Shown: positions 27,235 to 36,105, counted from the stretch's first letter. The stretch: 64,000 nucleotides of DNA from Candidatus Bathyarchaeota archaeon (GCA_026014595.1 JAOZHY010000019.1:23418-87417), one strand, 5' to 3'. Numbers and translations are program-made. Notes: generated by a model from the letters alone, not told the origin.

Positions 27235-27639
27235 TCACTGTCTCTCAATCAACTCAATGAGGGTTCCGTCGGGGTCTTCCACAAACGCTATCAGCGAACC
27301 TGTTGGGCTGAGCCTGAAGGGCTCGTCAGTTATGGTGATTTTCTCGCGTCGCATTTCAGCAATAGTCTTCGCCATATCCTTAACTTCAAAGGCAAGATGG
27401 TCGAACAAGCGGTCTTCGTAAGCTGGCTGACTGAAATTTTTCTGTCTGCGGTAAAACGTCAACTCAAGCGTGCATCCTTCAGCTTTGGGGTCTCGGAGAA
27501 AGGCGATTTCGGCGTCGTTTTGCGGTATCTCTCTTCTGCTGACAAGCGCCAAACCGAGGAGTCGGGTGTAGAAGTCGATGGATCTGTCCATGTTGCTTGT
27601 TCGAATGCTGGCGTGAACAAACATGCTTGCTCTCCACAT
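27235..27639 (-). CDS. VOC/glyoxalase-family protein
   Basis: 134-aa vicinal-oxygen-chelate protein with two beta-alpha-beta-beta-beta modules. Metal ligand candidates are His9 in VHASIRTSNMDRS, Glu in CTLELTFY, His in DHLAFEV and Glu in GTLIELIE, matching the His-Glu-His-Glu set of glyoxalase I. It therefore could be lactoylglutathione-lyase-like, but thiol use in this archaeon is unknown. It lies 34 nt after the rnhA gene on the same strand. Confidence 0.85.
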   Translation of the reverse strand: MWRASMFVHASIRTSNMDRSIDFYTRLLGLALVSRREIPQNDAEIAFLRDPKAEGCTLELTFYRRQKNFSQPAYEDRLFDHLAFEVKDMAKTIAEMRREKITITDEPFRLSPTGSLIAFVEDPDGTLIELIERQ

Positions 27640-27673
27640 TTTACGATTGCGTTACGTTATAAAGAGTTTGCGA

Positions 27674-28108
27674 CTACGTCTTGCCGCCTAAACGCTTGCT
27701 GACTTCCTTGTCCAGCACCTCATTGACAAGCGCGTCTACCGTTTGAATCTGAATGTTGGCTCGGGGCACGCTTACGAAACTGACCTTGCTAAAGCGTTTT
27801 TTTAGCTCTTGCACTCTGCGCCATAACCGCCTTAGTTCGGCGTTTTTCACTTTGTACTCGCCAGTTAGCTGTCGGGTTACTAGTTCGCTGTCAAGGTGGC
27901 AAGCGACTTCTTCAGCGCCGACCTCCGCAGCAAACTCTAGCGCAGCGATTAATGCTTCATACTCAGCTTGGTTGTTGGTGCGCGAGCCTAAGTAACGGGC
28001 GTCTGTCTTGATGACTTGGTTTTCGGAGAGAATCGTGAAAGCTGCGGCTGCGGGTCCTGGGTTGCCTCTGGCGCCGCCGTCGGAAAAAATCATTAGCCGT
28101 TTGGGCAT
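27674..28108 (-). CDS. rnhA: Ribonuclease HI
   Basis: 144-aa type 1 RNase H that cuts RNA in RNA-DNA hybrids. The metal carboxylates are Asp in MIFSDGGARGNPGP, Glu in NQAEYEALIAAL, Asp in HLDSELV and the late Asp in QTVDALVNE. The protein is of the short archaeal/bacterial type that lacks the basic protrusion loop. ATG start. It is probably cotranscribed with the VOC-protein gene downstream. Confidence 0.92.
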   Translation of the reverse strand: MPKRLMIFSDGGARGNPGPAAAAFTILSENQVIKTDARYLGSRTNNQAEYEALIAALEFAAEVGAEEVACHLDSELVTRQLTGEYKVKNAELRRLWRRVQELKKRFSKVSFVSVPRANIQIQTVDALVNEVLDKEVSKRLGGKT

Positions 28109-28204
28109 ATGCGTTTCCTCTCGCCTTGTGTGTTTAGTCCTTTATTAAGGCGGTTAATAGCATAAATTGTTGTTGCTTAGGCACAGTCACATTCGTTTAT
28201 GAGC

Positions 28205-28219
28205 ATATATAACATATAT
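28205..28219 (+). promoter_or_regulatory. TATA element upstream of the winged-helix gene
   Basis: ATATATAACATATAT lies 23-37 nt before the TTG start at 28242. Initiation 25 nt downstream would give a near-leaderless transcript. The motif is itself nearly palindromic. Confidence 0.5.
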
Positions 28220-28241
28220 TTTTTAATCTAGGTGCATCATT

Positions 28242-28589
28242 TTGGAAATAACCAAGTTAACCACGCCACTTCAAACTGCGTTAATAAACTATGGCGGCGA
28301 AACAAAACTCGTAAAGCTCAAAAACAGGAATGGCTGGAGCATTGCCAAGGGTTTTCGGCGAGGAAAGTTTGAAATTATGGCGGAGATCCTGCTTTTTTGC
28401 GACCAACAAAGGGCCAAAACCTGCATAATGTATAAGGTCAACCTCAACTACGCCCAACTGAAACAAAACTTGGCCTTCCTAACGTTACAGGGCTTGCTCC
28501 TACGGAAGAAGGATAAGTATGTCACAACCGAGAAAGGCTATCGGTTTCTCAGCCTGTTCGTCCAACTCACCGACATGCTGAACTGTTGA
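28242..28589 (+). CDS. Small winged-helix DNA-binding protein
   Basis: 115-aa winged-helix protein, paralogous to the one at 4158-4490. It shares AEIL..C and CIMYKVNLNYAQLKQNL followed by the wing segment KYVTTEKGYRFL. The N-terminal 40 residues are extra and Lys/Asn-rich. TTG start with a strong TATA element just upstream. The target and ligand are unknown. It is convergent with the small conserved gene at 28609-28827. Confidence 0.75.
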   Translation: MEITKLTTPLQTALINYGGETKLVKLKNRNGWSIAKGFRRGKFEIMAEILLFCDQQRAKTCIMYKVNLNYAQLKQNLAFLTLQGLLLRKKDKYVTTEKGYRFLSLFVQLTDMLNC

Positions 28590-28608
28590 CGTAAGCGCAG
28601 AGAAACCG

Positions 28609-28827
28609 TCAGCGTCGGCTAATCCAAGCCGCTTTCAAAGCTGAAACAAAACAGGCTTCGTCTTGCGCCAAGCGACTTTTGACTGCTCGCCATGTAGCGG
28701 GGCAATTTTTGTATTCTACACCCACGACTTCGTGGATGATTTTGTCGATTTCACGTCGGTTTTCAGGAGTAACTTGTATTCCAGCCTTTTTTAGAACTTC
28801 TCCGATGTGTCTGAAGTAGCCGGTCAT
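28609..28827 (-). CDS. Hypothetical 72-aa protein
   Basis: A compact helical protein: YFRHIGEVLKKAGIQVT, then REIDKIIHEVVGVEYKN, then CPATWRAVKSRLAQDE. ATG with AAAGGA 5-10 nt upstream. The pattern of short amphipathic helices suggests a folded small protein. I believe similar proteins occur in other archaea but cannot name the family. No operon partner. Confidence 0.55.
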   Translation of the reverse strand: MTGYFRHIGEVLKKAGIQVTPENRREIDKIIHEVVGVEYKNCPATWRAVKSRLAQDEACFVSALKAAWISRR

Positions 28828-28955
28828 GTCAATCCTTTAATTTCAGTGTGGGGGTTTTTGAAAAATCTTGCGCCTGAAACGTAGCGTCATTATTTTGATT
28901 CTTTATGTGGGATTCATAAGGATTAAGGGCTGAAACGGCGAGAAGCTACAGTGTA

Positions 28956-29423
28956 ATGTCAAGCCATAGAAAACCAGTCGCATCCTTTCTCATAGCAGTG
29001 GCTTTGCTGCTTGCATTTGCGGGTTTTGCTCAAGCCACCACACTCTACTTCACGGTGAAAGCAGGAGAGGAAAAGACTCAGCCGATTACTTTGGCTGTTG
29101 AAGACCGCGTTTTGATACAGTTCAAAGTTGTCGGCGGAACAGTCACCGCTAGCGCGCTGCGTTTTTCCATGACTTTTCCGAACGCCACAGTGAAAGACTT
29201 TGGTGAATCTGGCGACTTCATTTATCGTTTTGTCTGCGACGCAGAAGGCGACTACGTGTTAACTTTTAACAACACTGGGTCGGAGAATATGCAGGTGACC
29301 CTCAACTATGAGGTTGACCATTACATTTTTGGGATTCCGCAGATGCTCTTCATGGTCATACTGATCGTGGGCATTAGTCTGGTGGGCGTTGCAGTTTTCA
29401 TAGGGCTAAGCCGGAAACCATAG
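28956..29423 (+). CDS. Secreted GOLD-like (emp24/p24-like) membrane protein
   Basis: 155 aa with a signal peptide (residues 1-27), a beta-rich lumenal-type domain and one C-terminal membrane helix (131-152) with a very short KP tail. The domain pattern (TLYFTVKAGEEKTQPI, then DFIYRFVCDAEGDYVLTFNNTGSE, then VTLNYEVD) matches the GOLD beta-sandwich of emp24/p24 cargo receptors. No coiled coil follows, unlike eukaryotic p24. The role in archaea is unknown. It is 81 nt upstream of the aldolase gene. Confidence 0.6.
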   Translation: MSSHRKPVASFLIAVALLLAFAGFAQATTLYFTVKAGEEKTQPITLAVEDRVLIQFKVVGGTVTASALRFSMTFPNATVKDFGESGDFIYRFVCDAEGDYVLTFNNTGSENMQVTLNYEVDHYIFGIPQMLFMVILIVGISLVGVAVFIGLSRKP

Positions 29424-29504
29424 CACGTTGCGATGCGCAAGCCCAAGCCAGAAAAATTAAATAATGCGCAGTGTTGCCTACTCCTAAACAAGGAGAGATT
29501 AGGG

Positions 29505-30422
29505 ATGCTTGTGACAAACAAGGATTTGATGGTTCCAGCCAGAAAAAACGGCTACGCCATTCCCGCGTTGAACGTTCAGAACCTTGAAAGCTTAACCGCG
29601 GTGGCGGAGGCTGCGGCGGAGGAGAAATCACCCGTGATAATGCAGATAACGCCAAGCGTAATCAAGTACGCTGGACTGCAGTACATAACCGGCTTGGCGA
29701 GGACGGCGGCGGCGCTTCAGCCAGTTCCGATGGCTATACATCTTGACCATGGTGAAGACTTTGAAACAGCGGCGAGATGCGTGGAAGCAGGGTTCAGCTC
29801 GGTGATGATTGATGGCTCCTTTTTAAAGTTTGACGAAAACGTGGCTTTAACAAAGCGTGTGGTGGACATGGCGCATCCGAAAGGCGTCAGCGTTGAAGCT
29901 GAACTGGGGAAGCTTGCGGGGGTGGAGGAGCGGAGCGTGGAGGAGAAAGACGCCATACTCACTGATCCTGATTCGGCGGCGGAGTTTGTGGAGAAAACGG
30001 GTGTGGACGCGTTGGCGGTGGCGATCGGCACTTCGCATGGCGCTTACAAGTTCAAGGCTGAAGCCAAACTTGACCTGGAGAGGCTCAAAAGCATCAGCGA
30101 GAAGGTTTCGATTCCGCTTGTTTTGCATGGCGCTTCAAGCGTGCCGCAGTGGCTTGTTGAAAAGGCGAACAGGTACGGTGCTGGGTTAAGCGGCGCGAAA
30201 GGGATACCTGAAGAGGAGTACAGGAAAGCCATTGCGTTGGGCATAGCGAAAATAAACATCGACACGGATTTGCGGCTGGCTTTCACGGCGACGGTGCGCG
30301 AGGTGCTGGCGAATTCGCCGAAGGAGTTTGACCCGCGAAAAATCCTGGGACCAGCGAAGGCTGCGATGAAGGAAGTGGCGAAGGGCAAGATGCGGCTGTT
30401 CGGAAGCGCAGAAAAAGCATAA
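29505..30422 (+). CDS. fba: Class II fructose-bisphosphate aldolase
   Basis: Zinc-dependent aldolase of the FbaA/GatY type, splitting fructose- or tagatose-bisphosphate. Motifs are YAIPALNVQNLE, the proton-transfer Asp and zinc His in AIHLDHGEDFE, EAELGKLAGVEE, IGTSHGAYKF and VLHGASSVP, and KINIDTDLR. The ATG at 29505 with AAGGAGA 8-14 nt upstream is preferred over the ATG at 29433, whose extra 24 residues do not belong to the family. Class II enzymes are unusual in archaea, so bacterial origin is likely. Confidence 0.93.
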   Translation: MLVTNKDLMVPARKNGYAIPALNVQNLESLTAVAEAAAEEKSPVIMQITPSVIKYAGLQYITGLARTAAALQPVPMAIHLDHGEDFETAARCVEAGFSSVMIDGSFLKFDENVALTKRVVDMAHPKGVSVEAELGKLAGVEERSVEEKDAILTDPDSAAEFVEKTGVDALAVAIGTSHGAYKFKAEAKLDLERLKSISEKVSIPLVLHGASSVPQWLVEKANRYGAGLSGAKGIPEEEYRKAIALGIAKINIDTDLRLAFTATVREVLANSPKEFDPRKILGPAKAAMKEVAKGKMRLFGSAEKA

Positions 30423-30459
30423 CTGCGTTTCTTGCTCCTTATTTTAAGGGGCTGAAGGG

Positions 30460-31674
30460 CTATTTTCTTTTGGCGAGGTAGATTAGCAAGCCTAAGCCTG
30501 CGCCGAACACTACCGCCACGATGGCCACACCTACGATTATCGTGGGCTCTGGCTGCCGGGGTTCTTGACTGGGCGCAGGCGTTGAAGACGAATCAGTAGG
30601 CGGCGGCGTAGGCGTGAGAGTTGGTGTGGGCGTGTTTTGGTCAGGTACAGCTTGAGGATTTGGCGTGTTCAAAAATGGCGTATAGTTGACTTTGCCCAAG
30701 TTGAAATCATCATGGTAATCCCAGATTTTCTTGTCAATTTCTATTATATCAGTGGTTCCCCACCAATTATTCGTAGCATCTATGTTGCTCTGCGCGCCTA
30801 AGTTCAGGTATAGATTATAGTTTGTGTTGTCCTCGATATTGTTGTAAACGATTGTTGGATTGGAATTTCCTTCTAACAAAACAATGCCATTGGCATTCTT
30901 TGTTATGGTATTTTGCTTAATTATTGGGCTCGCATTGGGATAAATGAAAATTCCTGCCTGACCATACCCAAGATTACCACCGTAACCATAATTGTTACTG
31001 ATTATGTTTCTTTGTATTATTGGAGAACCGCTGCCTATTACAATAGTTGCTTGCTCAAAACCACCTGAAATCATGTTGTCAATTATCAGAGCGGTATTTT
31101 TACTTGAAAGGTAAAGGGTATCGGAAATGCTGATGGCGCGTGCCCTACTCTGCGGGTCATCGCTGAATATTGCTATGGTGTTTTTAGAAACTATCGGTGA
31201 ACCTCCAGCAAGACTTAGGCTCTTAGTAATGGTATTATTGTTTATGAGGAGGGACACTTGCGTCGTTCTTATTATAGAGTTTATGACAGCGTTCTCGATA
31301 ATGCAACCGGTGCCTGTTTGCGGGTTCCACCCTGCGCTTGATGCGGTGAATTCTAAATAGCCGTCATTAAGACAAATATTATCTGTGCTTGTTCCTCTGG
31401 CAGTCAACGTGCCGTTAACTCGGATGAAATAGCTGTTTAGGTTTACTGTGACTCCCGGCTCAATGGTTAATGTTACTCTTTTATCTATAGCCACGTTTCC
31501 AGTGAGGTTATATGGACTATTTGCTTTAGTCCATGTGGTGTCAGAAGTGATTATTCCATTGACAGCTTCATACCCTTGAACAGTATCACTATGCACGTTG
31601 CCGACGAACACTAAACTAAGCAAGATAACCATAATTAATGTCAGGCAAGTGATTATTTTCAAGAGTGATACCAT
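30460..31674 (-). CDS. Surface parallel beta-helix protein (NosD-like) with C-terminal anchor
   Basis: 404 aa. A signal peptide is followed by right-handed beta-helix repeats with many N-x-I/V turns (GSPIIQRNIISNNYG, ASPIIKQNTITKNANGIVL, NPTIVYNNIEDNTNYNLY) as in NosD/pectate-lyase folds. A Thr/Pro-rich stalk (PTPTLTPTPPPTDSSSTPAP) precedes the last membrane helix and RK tail. Carbohydrate binding or cleavage is possible, but no catalytic set is clear. It is divergent from the tail-fibre-like locus. Confidence 0.8.
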   Translation of the reverse strand: MVSLLKIITCLTLIMVILLSLVFVGNVHSDTVQGYEAVNGIITSDTTWTKANSPYNLTGNVAIDKRVTLTIEPGVTVNLNSYFIRVNGTLTARGTSTDNICLNDGYLEFTASSAGWNPQTGTGCIIENAVINSIIRTTQVSLLINNNTITKSLSLAGGSPIVSKNTIAIFSDDPQSRARAISISDTLYLSSKNTALIIDNMISGGFEQATIVIGSGSPIIQRNIISNNYGYGGNLGYGQAGIFIYPNASPIIKQNTITKNANGIVLLEGNSNPTIVYNNIEDNTNYNLYLNLGAQSNIDATNNWWGTTDIIEIDKKIWDYHDDFNLGKVNYTPFLNTPNPQAVPDQNTPTPTLTPTPPPTDSSSTPAPSQEPRQPEPTIIVGVAIVAVVFGAGLGLLIYLAKRK

Positions 31675-31851
31675 ATTATAATGGATAGTTAAAAAATTTA
31701 AAGTTTCTCAGTTAAGCTCTCACGCCTTTATTATTCTGAATAAAAAGCCCTTTTTTAAAATACTTTTTCTCTAATGCTTTTATCAAAGCCTTTTATTTTA
31801 CTGCTTTTTATGAAATATGTTTTGAAATAGCATTTGTTAACGTGAAAATTG

Positions 31852-31881
31852 TTTAAATCGATAAAAGTGAATGTTCACTTT
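31852..31881 (+). promoter_or_regulatory. Promoter with palindromic operator for the tail-fibre-like locus
   Basis: TTTAAAT at 31852-31858 is the likely TATA box. AAAGTGAATGTTCACTTT at 31864-31881 is an 8-2-8 perfect palindrome lying over the expected transcription start, and 11 nt before the first ATG (31893). This is classic repressor-operator geometry. The rest of the 31675-31892 intergenic region is A/T-rich, with no other feature seen. Confidence 0.6.
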
Positions 31882-31892
31882 ACTGACCCAAT

Positions 31893-32030
31893 ATGTTAGA
31901 AAAATCGCAAGAGGAAATCAGTTTGAATAACAATGCTATTCAACTGCTAAACTACGCAAATATGGTTGGAGTATTCCCGCTCGAAACAATGGAAATCCAC
32001 CCTTTGAACACGAAGGAGGTGAACGCATGA
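31893..32030 (+). CDS. 45-aa leader protein coupled to the tail-fibre-like gene
   Basis: Short frame MLEKSQEEISLNNNAIQLLN then a stretch ending in NTKEVNA. Its TGA overlaps the ATG of the next gene (ATGA at 32027-32030), and the AAGGAGGTGA ribosome binding site of that gene (32012-32021) lies inside it. This is a strong sign of translational coupling. No family is recognised; it could be a small structural or regulatory protein of the locus. Confidence 0.6.
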   Translation: MLEKSQEEISLNNNAIQLLNYANMVGVFPLETMEIHPLNTKEVNA

Positions 32031-33472
32031 TAAATTTTACAGATCGAGTGTACTTAAGATTGAACAATAGTGCGCCCGACATACCAAAACTGGACATAGT
32101 GAAAAAAATATGGTGGTTCCAAGATGGAAAGTGGGCTCCTCAGGGATTTAGTGCTCATGGGGATAGCTACTTAACATTGACTGAGCAAAGTGACAATCCA
32201 CCAACCGAACCAAATATAGACTTGTTTGAAATTACTGTTCAGGAAGGTGCTGAACCTCATGAACCTCTTTTGGTAGTTGATCGAGGTTTTGTAGCCCAGA
32301 AGGACATCAGTGCAGGTGGATTCATCGCCAGCAATCAAGGCGAGTTATATCTAGGCAGCGGACGCAATGACCAAGTTGATGTTCCAAAAATAATCTTGAC
32401 CCATTCAGACGTTTCACGACTACAAGGAGGCGGTTCATTAGAGGTGCCAGCGATTCCTTCAGGCAGTCAATTTCCAGCAGGAGAAAAGGGGCAACTCTTC
32501 ATTTATACCCCTACTTCCTCTCTCTACAAACACAACGGCAGCACGTGGGTTTATCAGGGTCCAACTTCCAACTATGCAGGCTATTTTGATACGCTTTACT
32601 TAAGAAAGGCCAACGCTCAAGACCCTGCACACTTGGATGTCGGAGACATAAATATTCACGGGCATTTAAGCATCGGCAACACTGTGACTTCTGATTTGAA
32701 CCCTGATCCCAACCACATTCTTGGCAACGACAATAATCGCTGGCTTAGCATGGTAGCAGAAAACGTTAAAGTAAACAGTTTAAACCCCATACCCGCAGGA
32801 GTCGGAGGCAATGGCACTTGGATCGATGTCAACACAAAGCTGAGAATCAATGGCGACTTGCAACTCAACAATGGCCACGTAGTCTCAAGTTTGAACCCAT
32901 CCGGCAGCATTGCATTAGGCAGCCCCTCAGAGCCATGGACTGGCGTAGTAGCGATAACAGGGTACTTTAACAATTTGCGGTCGCCAGACGGCAACATCCA
33001 CATTGACGACACAATGGTATACATCTACGGCAGTTGGCATTTCCAAACAGGCTACGTGAAAACCGACAACATCGCCCCCGCATGGCAATCCTCCATGACG
33101 ATATGGAGCCATATGAACCCTATATCAGCGGGTCAGTATGGATTGGGAAGCGGCTCGCAATACTGGGCTGGCGTCGTCGCAGATACATTTTACGCGCACT
33201 GGTACGGATGGTTCGATGCCTTGGATGACTTGGAACTTCTAAAAGGCACCAAATCTAAGACAATCACGCAAGAAGGCATGGAAGTTGATGTTATAGACCC
33301 TAACTCGCTGCCGTTCCTGTTGCGCCCTAAGCGTGAAGGTGAAACGGAAGACTTTTGGGATGTTGGGAAATCGATGGGCTTCATGGTTGGCGTGGCAAAG
33401 CAGCATTTGGCGCGCACAGAAAAACTGGAGCAACGCGTAGCCGCGTTGGAAAAGGCGCTTAGCCTAGACTAG
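32027..33472 (+). CDS. Tail-fibre-like beta-repeat protein with C-terminal coiled coil
   Basis: 481 aa without a signal peptide. The middle contains repeats typical of viral tail fibres: SDLNPDPNHILGNDNNRWLS, SLNPSGSIALGSPSEPWTG and HMNPISAGQYGLGSGSQYWA, each followed by VVA and a strand. The C-terminus (WDVGKSMGFMVGVAKQHLA, then TEKLEQRVAALEKALSLD) resembles the helical end of S74-type trimer chaperones, but no clear Ser-Asn cleavage site is seen. No other virion genes lie nearby. It could be a virus relic, a domesticated fibre or part of a split system. The ribosome binding site is strong. Confidence 0.7.
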   Translation: MINFTDRVYLRLNNSAPDIPKLDIVKKIWWFQDGKWAPQGFSAHGDSYLTLTEQSDNPPTEPNIDLFEITVQEGAEPHEPLLVVDRGFVAQKDISAGGFIASNQGELYLGSGRNDQVDVPKIILTHSDVSRLQGGGSLEVPAIPSGSQFPAGEKGQLFIYTPTSSLYKHNGSTWVYQGPTSNYAGYFDTLYLRKANAQDPAHLDVGDINIHGHLSIGNTVTSDLNPDPNHILGNDNNRWLSMVAENVKVNSLNPIPAGVGGNGTWIDVNTKLRINGDLQLNNGHVVSSLNPSGSIALGSPSEPWTGVVAITGYFNNLRSPDGNIHIDDTMVYIYGSWHFQTGYVKTDNIAPAWQSSMTIWSHMNPISAGQYGLGSGSQYWAGVVADTFYAHWYGWFDALDDLELLKGTKSKTITQEGMEVDVIDPNSLPFLLRPKREGETEDFWDVGKSMGFMVGVAKQHLARTEKLEQRVAALEKALSLD

Positions 33473-33574
33473 CCTTCAAGAAGGTGAACCAAAACGTCAA
33501 CAAGAAACCATGAAGCGTCGCCGCAGGGAATTCCTGTTAGCAAGGACCTCGCGGTTCAGTTGCAGCGGCTTGCG

Positions 33575-33739
33575 GTGAAGTTCCAGTCGTTCGACCTCAC
33601 ATACATTGAGCTGAAGGAGCAAATCGACAGCGTAACCAAAGCCCTCCTCGTCAAAATTAACACGTCAGAAACAGAAAAAGCCGAGCTACAGAAGAAACTT
33701 GAGGCTTACGAAAAAACCAAAGCAGAAAAAACGAAATAG
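33575..33739 (+). CDS. Possible 54-aa coiled-coil protein after the fibre gene
   Basis: From a GTG at 33575 an open frame reads VKFQSFDLTYIELKEQID then a Lys/Glu-rich heptad-like helix ending in EKTK. The frame is open further upstream to 33485 but has no ATG. It begins about 100 nt after the fibre gene. The coiled-coil character matches the end of the fibre protein, so it may be a partner or a broken duplicate. The start codon is uncertain. Confidence 0.35.
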   Translation: MKFQSFDLTYIELKEQIDSVTKALLVKINTSETEKAELQKKLEAYEKTKAEKTK

Positions 33740-33772
33740 CAAGCAAAAACGAAGAGGAAAATCCACCCGCCT

Positions 33773-35053
33773 CTACTCTTTCTTTAGGAGTCCCATGAGT
33801 TTTGGCATAAGCTCGTACCCGTGGTCCAAGACTCCCAACGTTCCTTTCTGGCATTCGCGTTCCGAGAATTTGCTGATGTGGTCGTCGTTGATGCCGCCGC
33901 CTGAGATGAGCACGGGCACGGGCGTGTCGCTGTGCACTTTCAGGCTGCAGGGCGTCGCGTGATCCGCAGTTACGCAGAACAACGTGTCCCGCAGAGAAAT
34001 CCGCTTCAGGAGTTTTCCGAAGAAGTGCTCATCCGTCTCGGAGATTATCCGGGTTTTGCGGTGGCAGTTGCCGTCGTGCCCCGGCTCGTCTGGACCTTTC
34101 AGGTGGATGTAGAAGCAGTCGTAGCTGGGCATCAGCTCAACCAGTCGTTTCACGCGGATTTCGCAGTCTTTCTCGATGTCGCCTGTGGGCGGCGGCAGCA
34201 ACGCCGAATCCATGCCTGCAAGCTTCGCTATGCCAGCTTCGGCGTGCATGTCCGCGAGCGCGGCGAAGCGCACTCTGTAACGTTCGTTGATGTTGAAGAA
34301 GTTCGGCAGCTGACTTGCCGCGTCTCGGGTGAGCACAACATTCGCCTTAAGCTTGCCTTCCGCGGCGCGTCGCACGTTAACTTCATGGTTCTCCCAGAGT
34401 TCATGCGTTTTCTGAATGAACTCGTTCACGAGGGCTGCCGCGTTCCGCGCTTCCTCCGTGTCGTCCAACGGCACACTTTCTTTAAGGACCATCTCCGCGT
34501 CGGGCGTAGCTACCCCGATGCCGTTCACCACCGTGTACGCTGGGTCGCTGTTGGTTATCTTGCTTGAAAGACAGCGCTCTTTGCCCTTCAAAACCAGAAC
34601 CGCGCGGTGCCCCAGTGTGTTCCTGAACTCAAACGTCGCCGGGCACGATTCCAGCTTTATGCACTCGTTGGCGGCGTTGCTTAGTTCCGTGGCTTCTTCG
34701 GTGGTGAGGCTTCTCTTCACCCGACGGTCGATTATCTGTTTGCCCTCGCCCAACGTCGCGAAGTTGCATCGCAGCGCCAAGTCACCGTCCTTCACGTTTA
34801 TGCCTGCGCCGACGGCTTCAATTATGCCACGCCCCGTGCTGTACTTGAAAGGGTCATAACCCAAAAGCGAAATAACAGCGACGTCGCTTTCAGGCGCCAC
34901 GCCTTTGCGGACGGTGTACATCAATCCTGTTTTTCCGTTCTTGGCGAGAGAATCCATGTTGGGCGTCGCTGCTGCTTCCAAAGGGGTTTTTTCGCCTAGC
35001 TCCTGGATTGGAAGGTCACCCATGCCGTCTATGACCACGAAGACAAGTTTCAA
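33773..35053 (-). CDS. apgM: 2,3-bisphosphoglycerate-independent phosphoglycerate mutase, archaeal ApgM
   Basis: Glycolytic/gluconeogenic mutase of the alkaline phosphatase superfamily, about 426 aa as usual for ApgM. Motifs are FVVIDGMGDLP (metal Asp), SDVAVISLLGYDP with the nucleophile Ser, HLKGPDEPGHDG, and FCVTADHATPCSLKVHS. The TTG at 35053 has GAGGAG about 12 nt upstream and yields the expected start KLVFVVIDG. An upstream ATG at 35098 adds 15 extra residues and seems less likely. Confidence 0.93.
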   Translation of the reverse strand: MKLVFVVIDGMGDLPIQELGEKTPLEAAATPNMDSLAKNGKTGLMYTVRKGVAPESDVAVISLLGYDPFKYSTGRGIIEAVGAGINVKDGDLALRCNFATLGEGKQIIDRRVKRSLTTEEATELSNAANECIKLESCPATFEFRNTLGHRAVLVLKGKERCLSSKITNSDPAYTVVNGIGVATPDAEMVLKESVPLDDTEEARNAAALVNEFIQKTHELWENHEVNVRRAAEGKLKANVVLTRDAASQLPNFFNINERYRVRFAALADMHAEAGIAKLAGMDSALLPPPTGDIEKDCEIRVKRLVELMPSYDCFYIHLKGPDEPGHDGNCHRKTRIISETDEHFFGKLLKRISLRDTLFCVTADHATPCSLKVHSDTPVPVLISGGGINDDHISKFSERECQKGTLGVLDHGYELMPKLMGLLKKE

Positions 35054-35244
35054 GGCTGAATCCCGTCTCCTCAAAGCTATGAGCATAGTGAGTTTCATGC
35101 TTTATTTCTTTTTGCATGTGCGCCGGCTGGGGTTCGAAGCTTGTTCGAAGAAAACATGCCCAGTTCGAAGCCCGATTCCCATGTTGGCGGCGACGGACCT
35201 GTGAGAAAACGCCAGTCATATGCCGTCATGCATGTGCAGAGTTT

Positions 35245-36105
35245 CTACGCGTCGAATATTGCTTCAAGCTGGGCTGGATTGACTTTCCTGCTGGAACGCG
35301 GACTGGCATTCGTGCAGATGAGACTGGGCATCACCGCCTCAGTGTGAACCTGTTCGACGCTTGCAGGCTCCAAATAGCGCACGGTGAAGCTTGAGCCGAA
35401 ACTGTCGAGGGAAGAAACCTCCACGAATGGCTTGTCTTGCGGGTCAACCATCACGAGTTGAGCATAGGAAAAATTGCCAATAACGCCTGTTTTGCCGCCT
35501 ATGGTTGCCTTGCAGTCTGTGAAGGTCACGTTTCCAAAGTTAGCCAACGTGCTCGTCACGTTGTCCACGTTCGGACGCTCCACTATCCACTCTGCTGACA
35601 GCCGCGAAGAATTGTATACAACGGTTTTTTGAAAGCGCCCGCCTCTGGTGACATCGTTCACCTCTATCAGCCAAGTGTTCGTGTTCGCGTTGACGAGGCT
35701 TATGGCGACGGAGACCATGTCGCCCGGCTGAACCCGCATGGTTGTTATGCGAGTCATGTAGGCAGGTAAAAGTTCGTACCAAGCAAAGTAGTAAGCTCGC
35801 CCATCCACGAACTCCTGTTCCGTGCCCGCCTGAATCAGCGTTTTTTCACCATAACCGCCGACTCCAACCCACACAGACGAGAAGGTGTTGTTTTCCGACG
35901 GCTTCACAGAAGGCACAATCCACGAAGCGCTGACACTCGCCACCAAATCCGAACTGTTCTGTCCATGTAAGTTAACTATGTATCCTGACCACTGCTTAAC
36001 CCGCAGGACAGGCGGAGCATTCACAGTCTCTGACTGGCTGACGCTCGTGAAAAGCAAGTTTATCGAATAAGCAATCGCTAAGGCGCCGATGATGGCCATG
36101 AGCAC
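35245..36105 (-). CDS. Secreted glutamic peptidase, eqolisin (G1) family
   Basis: 286 aa: a membrane/signal segment, then a beta-sandwich domain matching peptidase family G1. The catalytic Gln is Q92 in VGVGGYGEKTLIQAG, and the catalytic Glu is E172 in SAEWIVERP, 80 residues apart (83 in scytalidoglutamic peptidase). SASWIVPSV is also typical. G1 enzymes are acid endopeptidases, mostly fungal, with few archaeal members. The nearest canonical start is the GTG at 36105, but the reading frame upstream (to 36150) encodes the basic part of a signal segment, so the true start is in doubt. Confidence 0.82.
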   Translation of the reverse strand: MLMAIIGALAIAYSINLLFTSVSQSETVNAPPVLRVKQWSGYIVNLHGQNSSDLVASVSASWIVPSVKPSENNTFSSVWVGVGGYGEKTLIQAGTEQEFVDGRAYYFAWYELLPAYMTRITTMRVQPGDMVSVAISLVNANTNTWLIEVNDVTRGGRFQKTVVYNSSRLSAEWIVERPNVDNVTSTLANFGNVTFTDCKATIGGKTGVIGNFSYAQLVMVDPQDKPFVEVSSLDSFGSSFTVRYLEPASVEQVHTEAVMPSLICTNASPRSSRKVNPAQLEAIFDA

